The notes beneath the pieces are model-generated. The model searched no databases. It had not been told where the DNA came from and was given only the letters and a program-made list of their open reading frames with translations. Shown here in pieces: positions 24,953 through 34,979 of a DNA stretch of 64,000 bases. The stretch is from NCBI GenBank assembly GCA_038502055.1, contig JAXRKN010000030.1, positions 310,001 to 374,000 of the forward strand. The letters are read 5' to 3'. Numbering within the stretch: position 1 is the stretch's first letter; each line of letters opens with the position of its first letter. Made by a program: the position numbers and the translations under genes. The stretch comes from Tanytarsus gracilentus. Taxonomy: Eukaryota; Arthropoda; Insecta; Diptera; Chironomidae.

Positions 24953-27364
24953 ATTCTCTAAATTGAATGCAAAAAAACTTGATGATGATAAAAATTGATG
25001 AAAAATAGTAATTTAAAAAATTCACGAAAAAAAATTAATTGAGCCACACCTCTCCCCCCTTTCTCGATATTCTCTTTGCTGTTTAACTAATTCACGAATT
25101 TTTCACAACTTTAATTTCTGCTAACGAAAGAAATCAATTCTAAGCTACCTGAAAAATGTGAAGAAAATATATTTAAAAAAGTTTATTTTAGAGAGAGCGA
25201 GTAAAAAGTTGAGTAATTGGCAAACGAGTCGATAATTGAAAAGTTTAACTTAAAAAAATGTTAATTGGTGTGAAGAAAATTATTAATTGAAAAATTATTT
25301 TGACATTGAGGAAATTTTTTAAAGAAACCAAAAAAATCATATAGCGGAGCTATAAATTTCTCGATGCTATGGCATCGCTAAACTCCATGGACAAAAATAA
25401 GTTTTCCGATTTTAAAATTCGGCAAAGCAAAAGACTTTCAAAATTTCAGAAATTTACCAAAAAAAAATTTATCACAAAATTTTCGGCCATTCGATGTACA
25501 AAAAAAATCAAAAAGTTTCCTTTCTAAAAAGAGGCATTTAATGCTGCAGCAGCTTTTAAAGCTCACCAAAATCGAATCAAATTCGATTTCAATGTCAAAA
25601 TGATTTTTAAGGAATCCAGAAGAAAGTGGAGAGAAAAAAGTCATCCACTCTAAAATTAAGCATGTTCGAAGGAGAAAAGTCAAAAAAGTTTTAATTCTTT
25701 AATTTTCTGTGCGCGACCAAAAGCCAGCTGTTGATATAAATGGGAAAAAATAAAATCTTTTAAAAACTAATGTAGATTCTATTTGAAGATGTTATGTGTA
25801 GAATGACAGAGATGTTTATCAATGATGTTCCATAACAACCTGAAGATTTAATAACTGAAGAAAAATATATTGATTGTTATTGTTTACATAAGAAGAAGTG
25901 AAACATGATTATTTTTTCTTCTTATTTATGTTGATTTTATTTTTGGATTTTTTTAAAATGAGAATGAGGAAAAAGTTTGAACATGAATGTGACGGATAAG
26001 CTTTGAGGAGAATGGAGTGAATAAAGTTGTGAGGGAATTTTTGAGCTTTTAAGTTTTCAACAAAAAGCTTTTAAAGGTCTTAAAAAAGCTCCTAGATTTT
26101 TAGATGATTTAAAAACTTTTAAATTTTTTTAAGTCCTAAATTTTAAAAATGTCAAAAACTTTAATTCAAAATTTGATCAAGATTTTAAAAGCTTTCAAAA
26201 TTCGTTAAAAAGCTTTCAAGGTTCCATGAAAGCTTGGAAGCTTTTACAAAACAGCTTTAAAGTTTTAAAAGTTTTTTTGTTGAACTTTTTAGTTCCACAA
26301 TTATAAAATTCAACTTATAACGCAACTTTAATCACTAAAAATAAAAAGCCTTTTTTTAATTTTCAACTATTTTTCCAAACCCACAGAGAAAAACTCTATA
26401 ACTTGTTAATTTCCCTCTTTCACGATTAAAGTTCAACCTTCCAAGCGACGGCAAAGTGAATCTGGCTCAAAAAAGCTTTTCCAACACAAACAAAAGGTGA
26501 AATCTAAAAAAATACTAAATGTGTTCTATGGATGGTTTTTCTGTTTAGAATAGAGTTGAAGTAAAAATGAGAAAATTAACAAAGAAATTTTTTTGGTTTT
26601 TAACTCACACAAAAAAAATTAGAATAAAAAACTTTTCCATCCTTGCTTTTAAAAAATGAATTGGCTTTGAATATTTTTGATTTGAGAAAAAAAGTTGCCG
26701 AAGCTCTGATGAAAAAAAAGTAGAAATGGGGAAATAATTTTAGCCCATTGTAAAAAATTCTATATTTATATACTTAAAAAATGCGATGAATCCCTCTCTC
26801 CCTCAAGTAATGAATAAATCGTAGAAAATTTTAAAAATTTGTTGAAAATTTTCTGATTTAAATCTACACGAAAAAAATTATTAAATTGAGAGCACATTCA
26901 ACATCAGAGAAATGACATCAAAAAAAATGTTTTATCAAAAAAAAATGTGTAAAATTTCTTTCCGTTTCTTTTTTTATTATAAGCTAAAAAGCGGAAGATG
27001 AAAAAAATATTAAAAGTACTAAAAAACTATATTTAGTATAAAAAAATGATGAAAAAAATGTATAACTATTGTGATGCGGCAAGACGCTAGGCGTCGGCCA
27101 AAAAAATTATGAAACTTCTCTGTTTATTTGCGAGATACAAAATTCAAAATTTTCGAAAAAAAAACTTTACTTGGCGCGCCAATTTTTGGATATTTCTTTT
27201 GGACATTTCTCATAGAAATTTTTTGTTTTCTTTGTAAATTTTTATTTTTTTAAAAATATAAATTTATTTTTATTATTATTTTTTTTGCTTAATTGTTGAC
27301 ACATATATTATTATACATTTAATAAAAATTATATATTTGAAAAAGTGAGGAGTGAAAAGTTGAA

Positions 27365-27420
27365 ATCAAGGCGGTGGGTAACTTAATAATTTAAATATTG
27401 CGAGTTTTCCGCCCCTTGAT
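27365..27420 (+). repeat. Hairpin-forming inverted repeat, unit 1
   Basis: The arms ATCAAGGCGGTGGGTAACTT and GAGTTTTCCGCCCCTTGAT pair over about 19 positions if G-U pairs and one bulged C are allowed, around a loop of about 17 AT-rich bases. It stands out because GC-rich 20-mers are rare in the surrounding spacer. Related arms recur at 27711, 28547 and 29243. Confidence 0.5.
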
Positions 27421-27710
27421 CAAAAACTTTTCAAAAATCCTTCAAGAAAAAAAGTTTTAAATTATGTTAAAAAGTGAAAATTAAAAAATGTTGGAACTAA
27501 GTTACTACTTATATTGAAAATCACACAACCACACAGATGAAAAATTCAAGAGTAAAAAATTATAAAGAGAGAAAATAATTAAATTAAAAAGGTGAAAATA
27601 TTTACACAGAAGAAAATATATAAAAAAATCTAATTTGATGGGCGTTTAGGATATAACAAAATAAAAATAAACAGATTGAAAATTAAAATCAAATAAATTA
27701 TTGAGAGAAA

Positions 27711-27778
27711 TCAAGGAGTGGAAAACTTTCAATTATTAAAATTAGCTATTTTAGATTTTGCAAGTGTTCCACCCCTGA
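27711..27778 (+). repeat. Hairpin-forming inverted repeat, unit 2
   Basis: The arms TCAAGGAGTGGAAAACTTTC and GCAAGTGTTCCACCCCTGA pair with one bulge and two or three mismatches around a loop of about 30 bases. Both arms align with those of unit 1, about 350 bp upstream, so they share an origin. Confidence 0.5.
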
Positions 27779-28546
27779 GAAAAAATTTGAAAATTCAAAC
27801 TTTTCATCCAAACCTCAAAAAGAAAATCTAACATAAAAAAATTCGAAAACTACTAAAAACCTAGAAATTCATTCAATTAATAAAAAAGAAAGAGAAAAAT
27901 TTCTGGCTTTATTTTTTAATTCTAATGAAGAGTTCAAAAAAATTAATAACGAAATGCTCAGCGAAAAAAAATATAAAACTTTAACAAAAAAAAATATTTT
28001 TGCCGCGCGCAGCAGCGACACAAAAGCGAGAAAAATTTCCTCATTCATGTTATGAACAAAAAATTGCTATCATTGAGTACCTTGAGCAGATTTAACACGA
28101 AAAAAAATATTTCACGAATGTTCCGCCCGACAGACATGCAAAAGAGTTTTTAAGTTTTCACAGATGGACGGGAAATAAAATTTACATTCAATAAGTTTAA
28201 TTTTTAATTAATTTTAGTCACCACTTTTTGTTGAATGAAAAAATCTTTTAATTTAAAATGAAATAATAAAAAAAGTTTAATTTGAAAATCTAAATTTTGA
28301 CTTTTTTGTTTTTCTTGCAGATTTGAGAACTAAAATTTTATGTTTTTAATAATTTTTTATGATTTACTAAAAATGTGAAATTTCTCGTGTTTTAAAATGA
28401 AGTAAAATATTTTATTTCATATAGAAAAAATTAAAATAAATAAAAAATAGTTAAGATAATGAAAAAATATATAAAAATAACTAGAAAATGGAGGAAAATG
28501 AAAATGATATAGAATGAATTCTAATAAAATATAATTTTTAATTTAA

Positions 28547-28590
28547 ACCAGGAGAAACTTTAAACATTTCGAGTTTCTCTTCCCTTAGAT
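28547..28590 (+). repeat. Hairpin-forming inverted repeat, unit 3 (weaker)
   Basis: The arms CCAGGAGAAACTTT and GAGTTTCTCTTCCCTTAGAT pair over about ten positions. The right arm resembles those of units 1 and 2 but has lost its CCGCCCC core. Confidence 0.35.
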
Positions 28591-29242
28591 TCAAACTTTT
28601 TGTGAAAAATTCAAAAAGTTGAAATAAATTTTTAAATCCAAAAAGAGCGCTAAAAAAATCTCGCGACAAAGAAAAGATTAAAATTTAATTAATTTATAAG
28701 ATCAAAGAGGAATAAAAAAAATTAATAGAAAAACTCACAAAATTGCAGAGATGTGAGTGTGAGTGTAAAAAAAGTAAATGTTTGAAAAGACAAAAAAAAT
28801 TATAGATTTTATTGAATAATTCAACAAAAGTGGATGAAAATGAATGAAATAAAAAGTGAATGATGAAAAATATTTTTTAAGTTGTTGTTGCTTGGGAAAA
28901 TAAATGGAGAATAACTTTTAAAATTTAAGTTGATTTAAAAAATTACCTTTTTATTTTTTTCATCTTAATTTTTTTGTTAAAATATTTTAAATTCATTAAA
29001 TCTTTCTCACTTTTATCGTCCACAAATTCTCACCTCATGAAACACTTAATGAAACCTCGAAAAAAAATAATTCAAGCCCACAGACAGCATAAAAAGGTAA
29101 ATAAAAACAAATTGACGATAATCACCGCAATCAATGTCAATTTTCGAACTTTTGAGTTAGTGAATTTTGTTCCAATTTTAATGTTTATAAAACCAAATGA
29201 ATTTGATTTGTTGATTTTCAGTCGCAAAACAAACCGAGAGAT

Positions 29243-29325
29243 AGAAAAGTGGGAAAAGTTAGTGAGATGAAAATAATTTTGTTTATTTTTAGTGTTGCTC
29301 TGGTGAGTTTTCCGCCCCTGATTAT
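29243..29325 (+). repeat. Hairpin-forming inverted repeat, unit 4, overlapping a coding first exon
   Basis: The left arm GAAAAGTGGGAAAAGTTAG and the right arm GGTGAGTTTTCCGCCCCTGA pair imperfectly. The right arm matches that of unit 1 almost exactly and contains the splice donor of the secreted-protein gene beginning at 29267, whose 36-nt first exon forms most of the loop. Confidence 0.4.
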
Positions 29326-29891
29326 GCTCAAAAATCTTTAAAATTAATTTCAAAATTTAAAGATTTCAATTTTCCGCGCAACTGCTGAAAATTCAACTGT
29401 AAAATCGTCAATTTCAACAACACACCCTCCTGGCCATTCTCACAACGAAAAAGATCATAGTCATGACCATAAACATGACGAACAACACCATCACGATGAC
29501 AAATGTAAACATTCTCAATCTTCGTCTTCATCTTCTGAGTCAAAAGAAATTTTGACGACAACGCAAACAACAACAACGAACGGAAGATCAAGTAAGGAAA
29601 AATTTAAAACTTAAAATTGAATTTATTTTTTAATTTTCTTTAGAACGTCAACTTCCACCACCACCCGGTCAAAATGGAGTGACTTTACCACCCGGAGGTG
29701 TGACACAATCTCTCGCAAGTCTTCTTGGCATTGGAAATCAGCAAGCAGCTCCTTTAGGCGGTCCTCCAGCTGGAGCAACACAAGGAATAGTTCAAGGCGC
29801 AATTCAAGGAATCGCACAAGGAGGTCCGGCACCAATTGGAGGAGGATCAAGTTCAGCACCAGGTCCCATTAAATTTCCAGCCATTGGTTAA
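29267..29891 (+). CDS. Small secreted His-rich then Pro/Gly/Gln-rich protein
   Basis: Exons 29267-29302, 29363-29591 and 29644-29891 encode 170 residues, all in phase. The first exon codes only 12 residues of a signal peptide (MKIILFIFSVAL). The mature N-terminal third is rich in His, Asp, Ser and Thr (HSHNEKDHSHDHKHDEQHHH), suggestive of metal binding. After a dibasic KR comes a Pro/Gly/Gln-rich tail (QLPPPPGQNGVTLPPGG and repeats like GIVQGAIQGIAQGG). I do not recognise a family. A secreted structural, salivary or cuticular role is a guess. The KRQ junction recurs in the neighbour at 30812-31161. Confidence 0.65.
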
Positions 29892-30237
29892 AATGTGAAA
29901 ATAATTTTGGTCAATGGAAATAAAATTTTTTAGACAGCTTCAAAAAAAATGAGAGCAGGACTCTAAATAAAAAATTTATTGCTCAATAAATTTCTTCAAT
30001 ATAAAAATTAATTTTAAAAAATCAAAACTTTTTCGCATTCCAGGAAATTAAAACTTTTTGTCTTTTTTCCTTTTATTTTAAAACACAAAATTTCCTGTTT
30101 AACAATAAAAATGTAAAATTTACACAAAGTTGTCGAACAAAAATCTCCATCCGGAGCTTTTAATATAAATTGAGATTTTTCTGAAGAATTTTTATTAATT
30201 CAAGTCATTTGATCGCTCAATCGAGAGTCCGATAGAT

Positions 30238-30757
30238 ATGAGAACTTTAGCACTTTTTGTTTTGGTGAGAAAGAAAATAAAAAATAAATTATAAAAAAAT
30301 TACAGAAAATTTCAACAGGTTGTTTTGGTGGCTGTTGTCGCAAGTGCACCGTCAACAACGAGAGATCCAAAAGCTCCAACAGCAAAAGCTACAGGAGTGA
30401 CAAAGAAGGGAGTTTCAAGAACAGGCACAAAAGGATCGAAAGGCACTAAAGGCTCAAAGAAAGCCGGATCTGTCAAACCAAAATCGACAACACTAAAATC
30501 TAATGTGAGATAATTATTTAAATTAACTTTTAAAAAATTTAACGTTATTTCAAAATCAGGCTAACGCAAGTAAACAGCCACCAGCAGGTGCGGGCGGTAA
30601 ACCTCCAGCTGGTGGAAAACCTACCGGTAAACCAAGCGGAAAGCCTGAAAAACCTACTGGAAAACCTACTGGCAAGCCAACTGGAAAGCCACCCGGCCCA
30701 CCAGCTCAAAAATCTACACCTAAGAAATCTCAATTTGTTGCCTTCCGATCGAGCTAA
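30238..30757 (+). CDS. Small secreted Lys/Thr/Gly/Pro-rich repeat protein
   Basis: Exons 30238-30264, 30319-30504 and 30560-30757 encode 136 residues in phase. A signal peptide (MRTLALFVLVVLVAVVASA) is split by the first intron. The mature part is strongly basic: a Lys/Thr/Gly section (GTKGSKGTKGSKKAG) and then imperfect GKPTGKP/GKPSGKP tetrapeptide repeats, ending QFVAFRSS. The lack of Cys and repetitive basic composition resemble mucin-like or silk-gland-type secreted proteins, but no family is recognised. It lies in the same orientation as the gene at 29267 and has the same tiny signal-peptide first exon. Confidence 0.65.
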
Positions 30758-30811
30758 AATTTTATTTAATTTTTTATTTGAGAGAATAAAATTTCTGGGG
30801 CTTTGAAAAAA

Positions 30812-31161
30812 TTATCCTGAGCTTTTTGTTGTCGTTGATGTTGTGGTCGAGAAGGGTGGTGGAAATCCATTCTGTCCTGCATTTTGTCCGCCTACAATTC
30901 CTTGCTGATTCTGACCGAAGTTTCCATTTGGCGGAAAACTTCCACCCTGTTGACTCCCCATGATCCCTTGACCCATCTGAGGTCTCATGTTTTGCCCTCC
31001 TTGACCTGGAGGTCCGCCCATTTGGCGTTCTACAAAAATGCATTTATTTTTTAATTTTATTAAATAAAATTTCACAACTCACTAGCTCGAATGAATTCCA
31101 AGTTTGCGGCATTGACAGCCACAACCATGGTCACAAAACAAATCACAATAAATTTCGACAT
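30812..31161 (-). CDS. Small secreted Gly/Gln/Pro-rich protein
   Basis: Minus-strand exons 31161-31083 and 31029-30812 encode 98 residues. The signal peptide is MSKFIVICFVTMVVAVNA; a dibasic KR at the exon junction precedes QMGGPPGQGGQNMRPQMGQG and further Gly/Gln/Asn-rich sequence ending in a Thr/Ser tail (STTTSTTTKSSG). The layout signal peptide, short spacer, KRQ, Pro/Gly/Gln-rich domain matches the gene at 29267, suggesting a shared origin or common proteolytic maturation. No family recognised. Confidence 0.6.
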
Positions 31162-31663
31162 GGTTTTGAAGAATGATGAAATTTTAAATTCTACAATGAT
31201 TTTTATAATGAAACTCTTTCAAGACCAATTTAGAAAATTTAATTTAAAGAATGAAAAAAATTAATTTGAAAACAATTTTAGAAATTTTTTTTGCTTTAAT
31301 TTGAGGGGTTTAAAAAATTTAATCAAGTTAAGTTGAAATTTGATGCAAGTTTAAGTCAAGTGACAATTTTGAAATTACTGGATAAAATTTAAGCTTTTCT
31401 CGGAATTTTTTCAACCTCAAAAAAATTTTAAAATATCTAGACTGTCCATGGATTTAAAATTTTGCAAAAAATCATGGCTTTGAAAATGATTAAGCAAAAA
31501 TTAAATTTTGTCTATTTTTGCAAAATTCCTGCATAATTTAAAAAACCTTATAAAAATTGTTTAAAAAATTTTCTGCGTAAATTCATTTTTAAAATTATAT
31601 TTTTGCTGCTCATAAAAGTTCATTCAATTTTATTCAGTATAAAAATAAAAAAATCATAAAAAT
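31162..31663. other. AT-rich spacer
   Basis: Nothing recognisable; it separates two small minus-strand secreted-protein genes and should contain the promoter of the gene starting at 31161. Confidence 0.5.
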
Positions 31664-31828
31664 TCAAAATTTAATTTGGCCGATTGGAAATGAGGATGGA
31701 GCGCCAGGTGGTGGTGGATTGGCATTGACCGGCATTGGAGGAAGTAAAAGAAGCGGCAAAGTAGTTCCGACTTGACTTAAAACCCCGACAGCCATCAAAA
31801 TTAAGATGAGAAGAAATTTTGTGAACAT
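31664..31828 (-). CDS. Tiny secreted Leu/Pro-rich peptide (54 residues)
   Basis: A single minus-strand exon from ATG at 31828 to TGA at 31664. The first 19-22 residues form a signal peptide (MFTKFLLILILMAVGVLSQ), followed by a short Leu/Pro-rich mature part with LLLLPPMPVNANPPPPG and a PSSFPIGQIKF end. The C-terminus resembles that of the gene at 29267, which ends PGPIKFPAIG. Its size, signal peptide and location within a run of secreted genes support it; no domain is known. Confidence 0.5.
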   Translation of the reverse strand: MFTKFLLILILMAVGVLSQVGTTLPLLLLPPMPVNANPPPPGAPSSFPIGQIKF

Positions 31829-32035
31829 TGCAAAGTTTTCTAAAAATAAAGTTTAAATTTAAATTTAAAAGTTGGTAAATTAATTTTTACCTTTAAACCC
31901 TCCAAAGTTTATTTTGCAACTGAATAAATCTAAAACTAACACAAAGAATTTTCGTGGCATAAAAATCATTATGAAAAAAATTTATTAAATGATAATTTAG
32001 AGTCATTTAAATTTTTTTATTGCCCAATAATTTTT

Positions 32036-33211
32036 TTATACTTTTTTGCACTGATACATGTTATTTAATCTGGCGATATCGCCTCGACTCAAACCTCGTC
32101 GCTGACCAATTTTATCGCCAAGAAAATGTTTTTTAGGCACAATCGCGTCCCGTCCATTGATTCCGCCAGCCGATCGTGGATAATGCATTACAGACATATA
32201 GTCGTAGGGAGTTCCTGAAATTTTTTATTAAAATTAATTATTAAAAAGATATTAAAACTCACCAAAATTCTGAAACATTCCTCCGTCGACTTTTTTGAAC
32301 GCTTGATGCCATTCCGGATGAATATTTCCCCACTTGATCTCAACAAAGTTATCTCGATCCTCATGATTATGCATGTGATCATATCCAAGTGCATGAATCA
32401 ACTCATGAACGACAGTCCCGAACACAAAACAATTATTTTTACTCAACGAAAGTTCTTGCTTTCCTCCAGTTCTTCCTAGATGTGAATAACAACCTCTGCC
32501 GTTCAAAATCTCAACGTAATCAGTTTCGTTTGTTTGTTGTTTAAAAATTATACAAGTATATTTTTGAATATGCTTCATCGCCAGTCTAATGGTGAGCTTT
32601 TCTCTGGAGTCTAAATTAAAAATTAGAAATTAAAAGTTCGGACGGTTATCGGGAGGTTTGTAATTAATTAGAAATTGCGGTGATAATTTTTTTGTTTATT
32701 ATAAAAATTTAAATTATTTTGAATTTTTTTGGGTTGGAAATTTTGAAATTTAAGCTTTTGCGCTTTTAAGAGCTTTTAAATAAAGTTACGCAATTTTAAA
32801 AAATTACTTAAATTTTTATTTAAACCTTGTTAAACATTTTAACTCACCAAAACCAGCATCTTCATTTATTTTATAAGCCACCGCAACTTTTCCCTCCTCA
32901 TTTTTCTTCCATCGATATTTTTCATTAATTAATCCAGTTCTAAAACCTCCCGAATCATTTTCATCGTCAATTGGCGAATTTAAAGCGTTTTCCTGTTCAT
33001 TTGTTAATTTTAAATCGCCTTGATAGAGATTTTCATTAAACTCCGATTTTATGTCTGACTCATCGAATGAAAGTCCACTTCTTAACTCGAAAACACCGAA
33101 ACGCGACTCAACTTCGTCATTCTCATCATCACGAAAAATTATTTCACTACTGCGTTTAATCACGCGAGCTTGAGCTTGAAGAATTACGAAAGCGATGAGA
33201 AGAAGTTTCAT
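32036..33211 (-). CDS. Astacin-family zinc metalloprotease (gene 1)
   Basis: Minus-strand exons 33211-32848, 32610-32263 and 32214-32036 encode 296 residues in phase. A signal peptide (MKLLLIAFVILQAQA) precedes an acidic propeptide with the inhibitory YQGDL motif, whose Asp occupies the zinc in zymogens. The mature domain starts near RTGLINEKYRWKK. The zinc-binding site is HELIHALGYDHMHNHEDRD and the Met-turn is SVMHY in exon 3. There is no EGF or CUB tail, so it is a minimal astacin. Members are secreted endopeptidases of gut, egg or glands. Its start faces that of gene 2 across 194 bp. All catalytic residues are intact. Confidence 0.93.
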
Positions 33212-33405
33212 TGTGAACTGATTTGAGATTGATTTATTTTCGAGTTTTTATTAAGAAATTTGAGATGATTTTTATTGGAAAAACACAAATTTTTTGCGAT
33301 TCTGAGTGGAATTTCAAGTTGATAAGAACTCACAAAAAAATTTGAGTAATTTTAAAAAAATCAGTTTCATCTCAAATCTCAAACAGTTCAGTCGAAAATC
33401 TTAAA
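33212..33405. promoter_or_regulatory. Compact bidirectional promoter between astacin genes 1 and 2
   Basis: Only 194 bp separate the two start codons. On the plus strand an arthropod initiator-like TCAGTC occurs at 33388-33393, 13 nt before the ATG of gene 2. A shared control region is inferred from spacing. Confidence 0.45.
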
Positions 33406-34433
33406 ATGCTGAAATTTATTACGATTTTCTCAATTTTTATCGCATTTGCGTCCTCTCGGCCTGCGATTGACGGTGGATTTATTTTTCGTGAAGACGATGA
33501 CACTTCTTCAACTCCAATTCGTCAACTCGACGTTCTTCCTCCTAAAAATGCATCGCAAATTTTCATGTTTCATCCAAATGCGACGAGAAAACTTGAAAAT
33601 GGAGAATTTTTCCAAGGTGACATGGTTCTAACGGAAGCACAACAGAGATTTTATGATGGTGTCGATGGAAGCGAAGAAGAAACCGAAGAAAATGAAGTTG
33701 ATGGACTTTTCACCAGAACCGGAGTGCTGAATACAAAATATCGATGGCCTAAAAAAGAGGGAAAGGTCATTGTGCCGTTTAAAATAAGCAATGACGCAAA
33801 ATTTTGTAAGTTTTGAATTTTTTTAATATTTTTTTTTTATATTTTAAACATTTCATAAAATCAGCCGCATATGAAAAGGTGATGATTCGTCTTGCAATGG
33901 ATGACCTCGAAGCGTACACTTGTGTCAAATACACGCCACGCACGAATGAAACTGATTACATTGAGATTGTGTCGGGAAAAGGCTGCCACTCGCGTGTTGG
34001 TAAAATTGGAGGAAAGCAAGAAGTTTCGTATCAAAAGGGTGGCTGTTTTTCGAGGGGAACACTCATACATGAACTCATTCATGCACTCGGCTATGATCAC
34101 ATGCAAAATCACGCAAATCGAGATAAATTTGTTGAAATCAAGTGGGATAATATCATCACGGAGAATCGCTTTAATTTTCAGAGAGTTGACGCGAGAAGAT
34201 ATTCAAACTTTGGAACTGATTATGGTAAGTAGAAAATTTCTGTAATTAAAAAATTTAAGACCCTCTTTTTAGACTACAATTCAGTCATGCACTACAACCC
34301 GAAAGCTTTTAGTAAAAATGGAAAAGAAACAATCATCCCGAAAGATTTGAGTTATAAAGATAAAATTGGTCAACGAAGAGGTTTGAGTCCGGGTGATGCT
34401 CAGAGAATCAAAAACATGTACGGTTGTGCTTAA
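33406..34433 (+). CDS. Astacin-family zinc metalloprotease (gene 2)
   Basis: Exons 33406-33805, 33865-34224 and 34273-34433 encode 306 residues. A signal peptide (MLKFITIFSIFIAFASS) and an acidic propeptide with FFQGDM precede the mature domain near RTGVLNTKYRWPK. Zinc ligands lie in HELIHALGYDHMQNHANRD and the Met-turn in NSVMHYNP. The structure, including both intron positions, matches gene 1, so the two arose by inverted duplication. No C-terminal accessory domain is present. The propeptide contains an N-glycosylation sequon. It should be a secreted, activatable protease. Confidence 0.94.
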
Positions 34434-34504
34434 AGTTTTGATTTAAAAATTTTAATAAAAAATTTTGAACTTTTTAAACTCAAAAAAAGTTCTACAATAT
34501 TTAA

Positions 34505-34613
34505 ATTGTGTAAACCTAACGAAAATTCAAATTTTTGTAAGCCCAACAAATGTTGAAAATTGTGTAAACCCATAAAAAGGGAATTTTCAAACTTTTATAA
34601 ACCCAACAAAATT
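34505..34613 (+). repeat. Imperfect tandem repeat, about 4 units of roughly 29 bp
   Basis: Units contain TGTAAACCTAACGAAAATT, TGTAAGCCCAACAAATG, TGTAAACCCATAAAAAGGG and TATAAACCCAACAAAATTT in succession. It lies in the 545-bp spacer between astacin genes 2 and 3; the rest of that spacer is unremarkable except for an initiator-like TCAGTC at 34949-34954, about 30 nt before gene 3. Confidence 0.5.
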
Positions 34614-34979
34614 TTTCTTCTTATTCTCTGGATAATTTTGCAAACTATAAACCTGTCGAACAACAACAACGCACTGGTTAATGGGAAAGACCAGGAATAA
34701 GATTCTCAGTGAATAAAAACAAAAGTCAAGAATGGGATAATAAATTTTAAAAATTAAATTTATTTTTAATTTAGCTTTAAAATTTTTAATTAACAATTTA
34801 ATTTTTTAATTTTCAAATTTTCAAAAATCATAATTTGTTAAAATTTATTTAATTTTCAGCACAGCTTCCATACCTTTCAAAAATCACTTCATGCTTCTTT
34901 TAAACCTGAAACTCTTCACAAATAAATATTTTAATCTGCAAAACTCCTTCAGTCTCAACTTAAATCTCAACACGCGAAG

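Larger units (their letters stand above)
24953..29266. other. Long AT-rich region 3' of Pur-alpha, probably including its 3' UTR
   Basis: No coding exon is supportable in these 4.3 kb. The first part probably belongs to the Pur-alpha 3' UTR; several AATAAA-type signals occur and the true end cannot be fixed. Embedded are small perfect hairpins (TATAGCGGAGCTATA near 25340, CGATGCTATGGCATCG near 25360, GACGCTAGGCGTC near 27086), the palindrome TTGGCGCGCCAA near 27172, and a family of longer imperfect inverted repeats listed separately. Confidence 0.5.

Noticed and set aside
28095..28160. GTTCCGCCC near 28120 as a further hairpin unit
   Set aside because: It resembles the right arm of the family but I could not find a matching left arm nearby; GGACGGGAAATA downstream pairs only briefly.
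28974..29353. Frames on both strands just before the secreted gene at 29267
   Set aside because: Antisense pair of AT-rich translations; the hairpin repeat and the real first exon explain the region.
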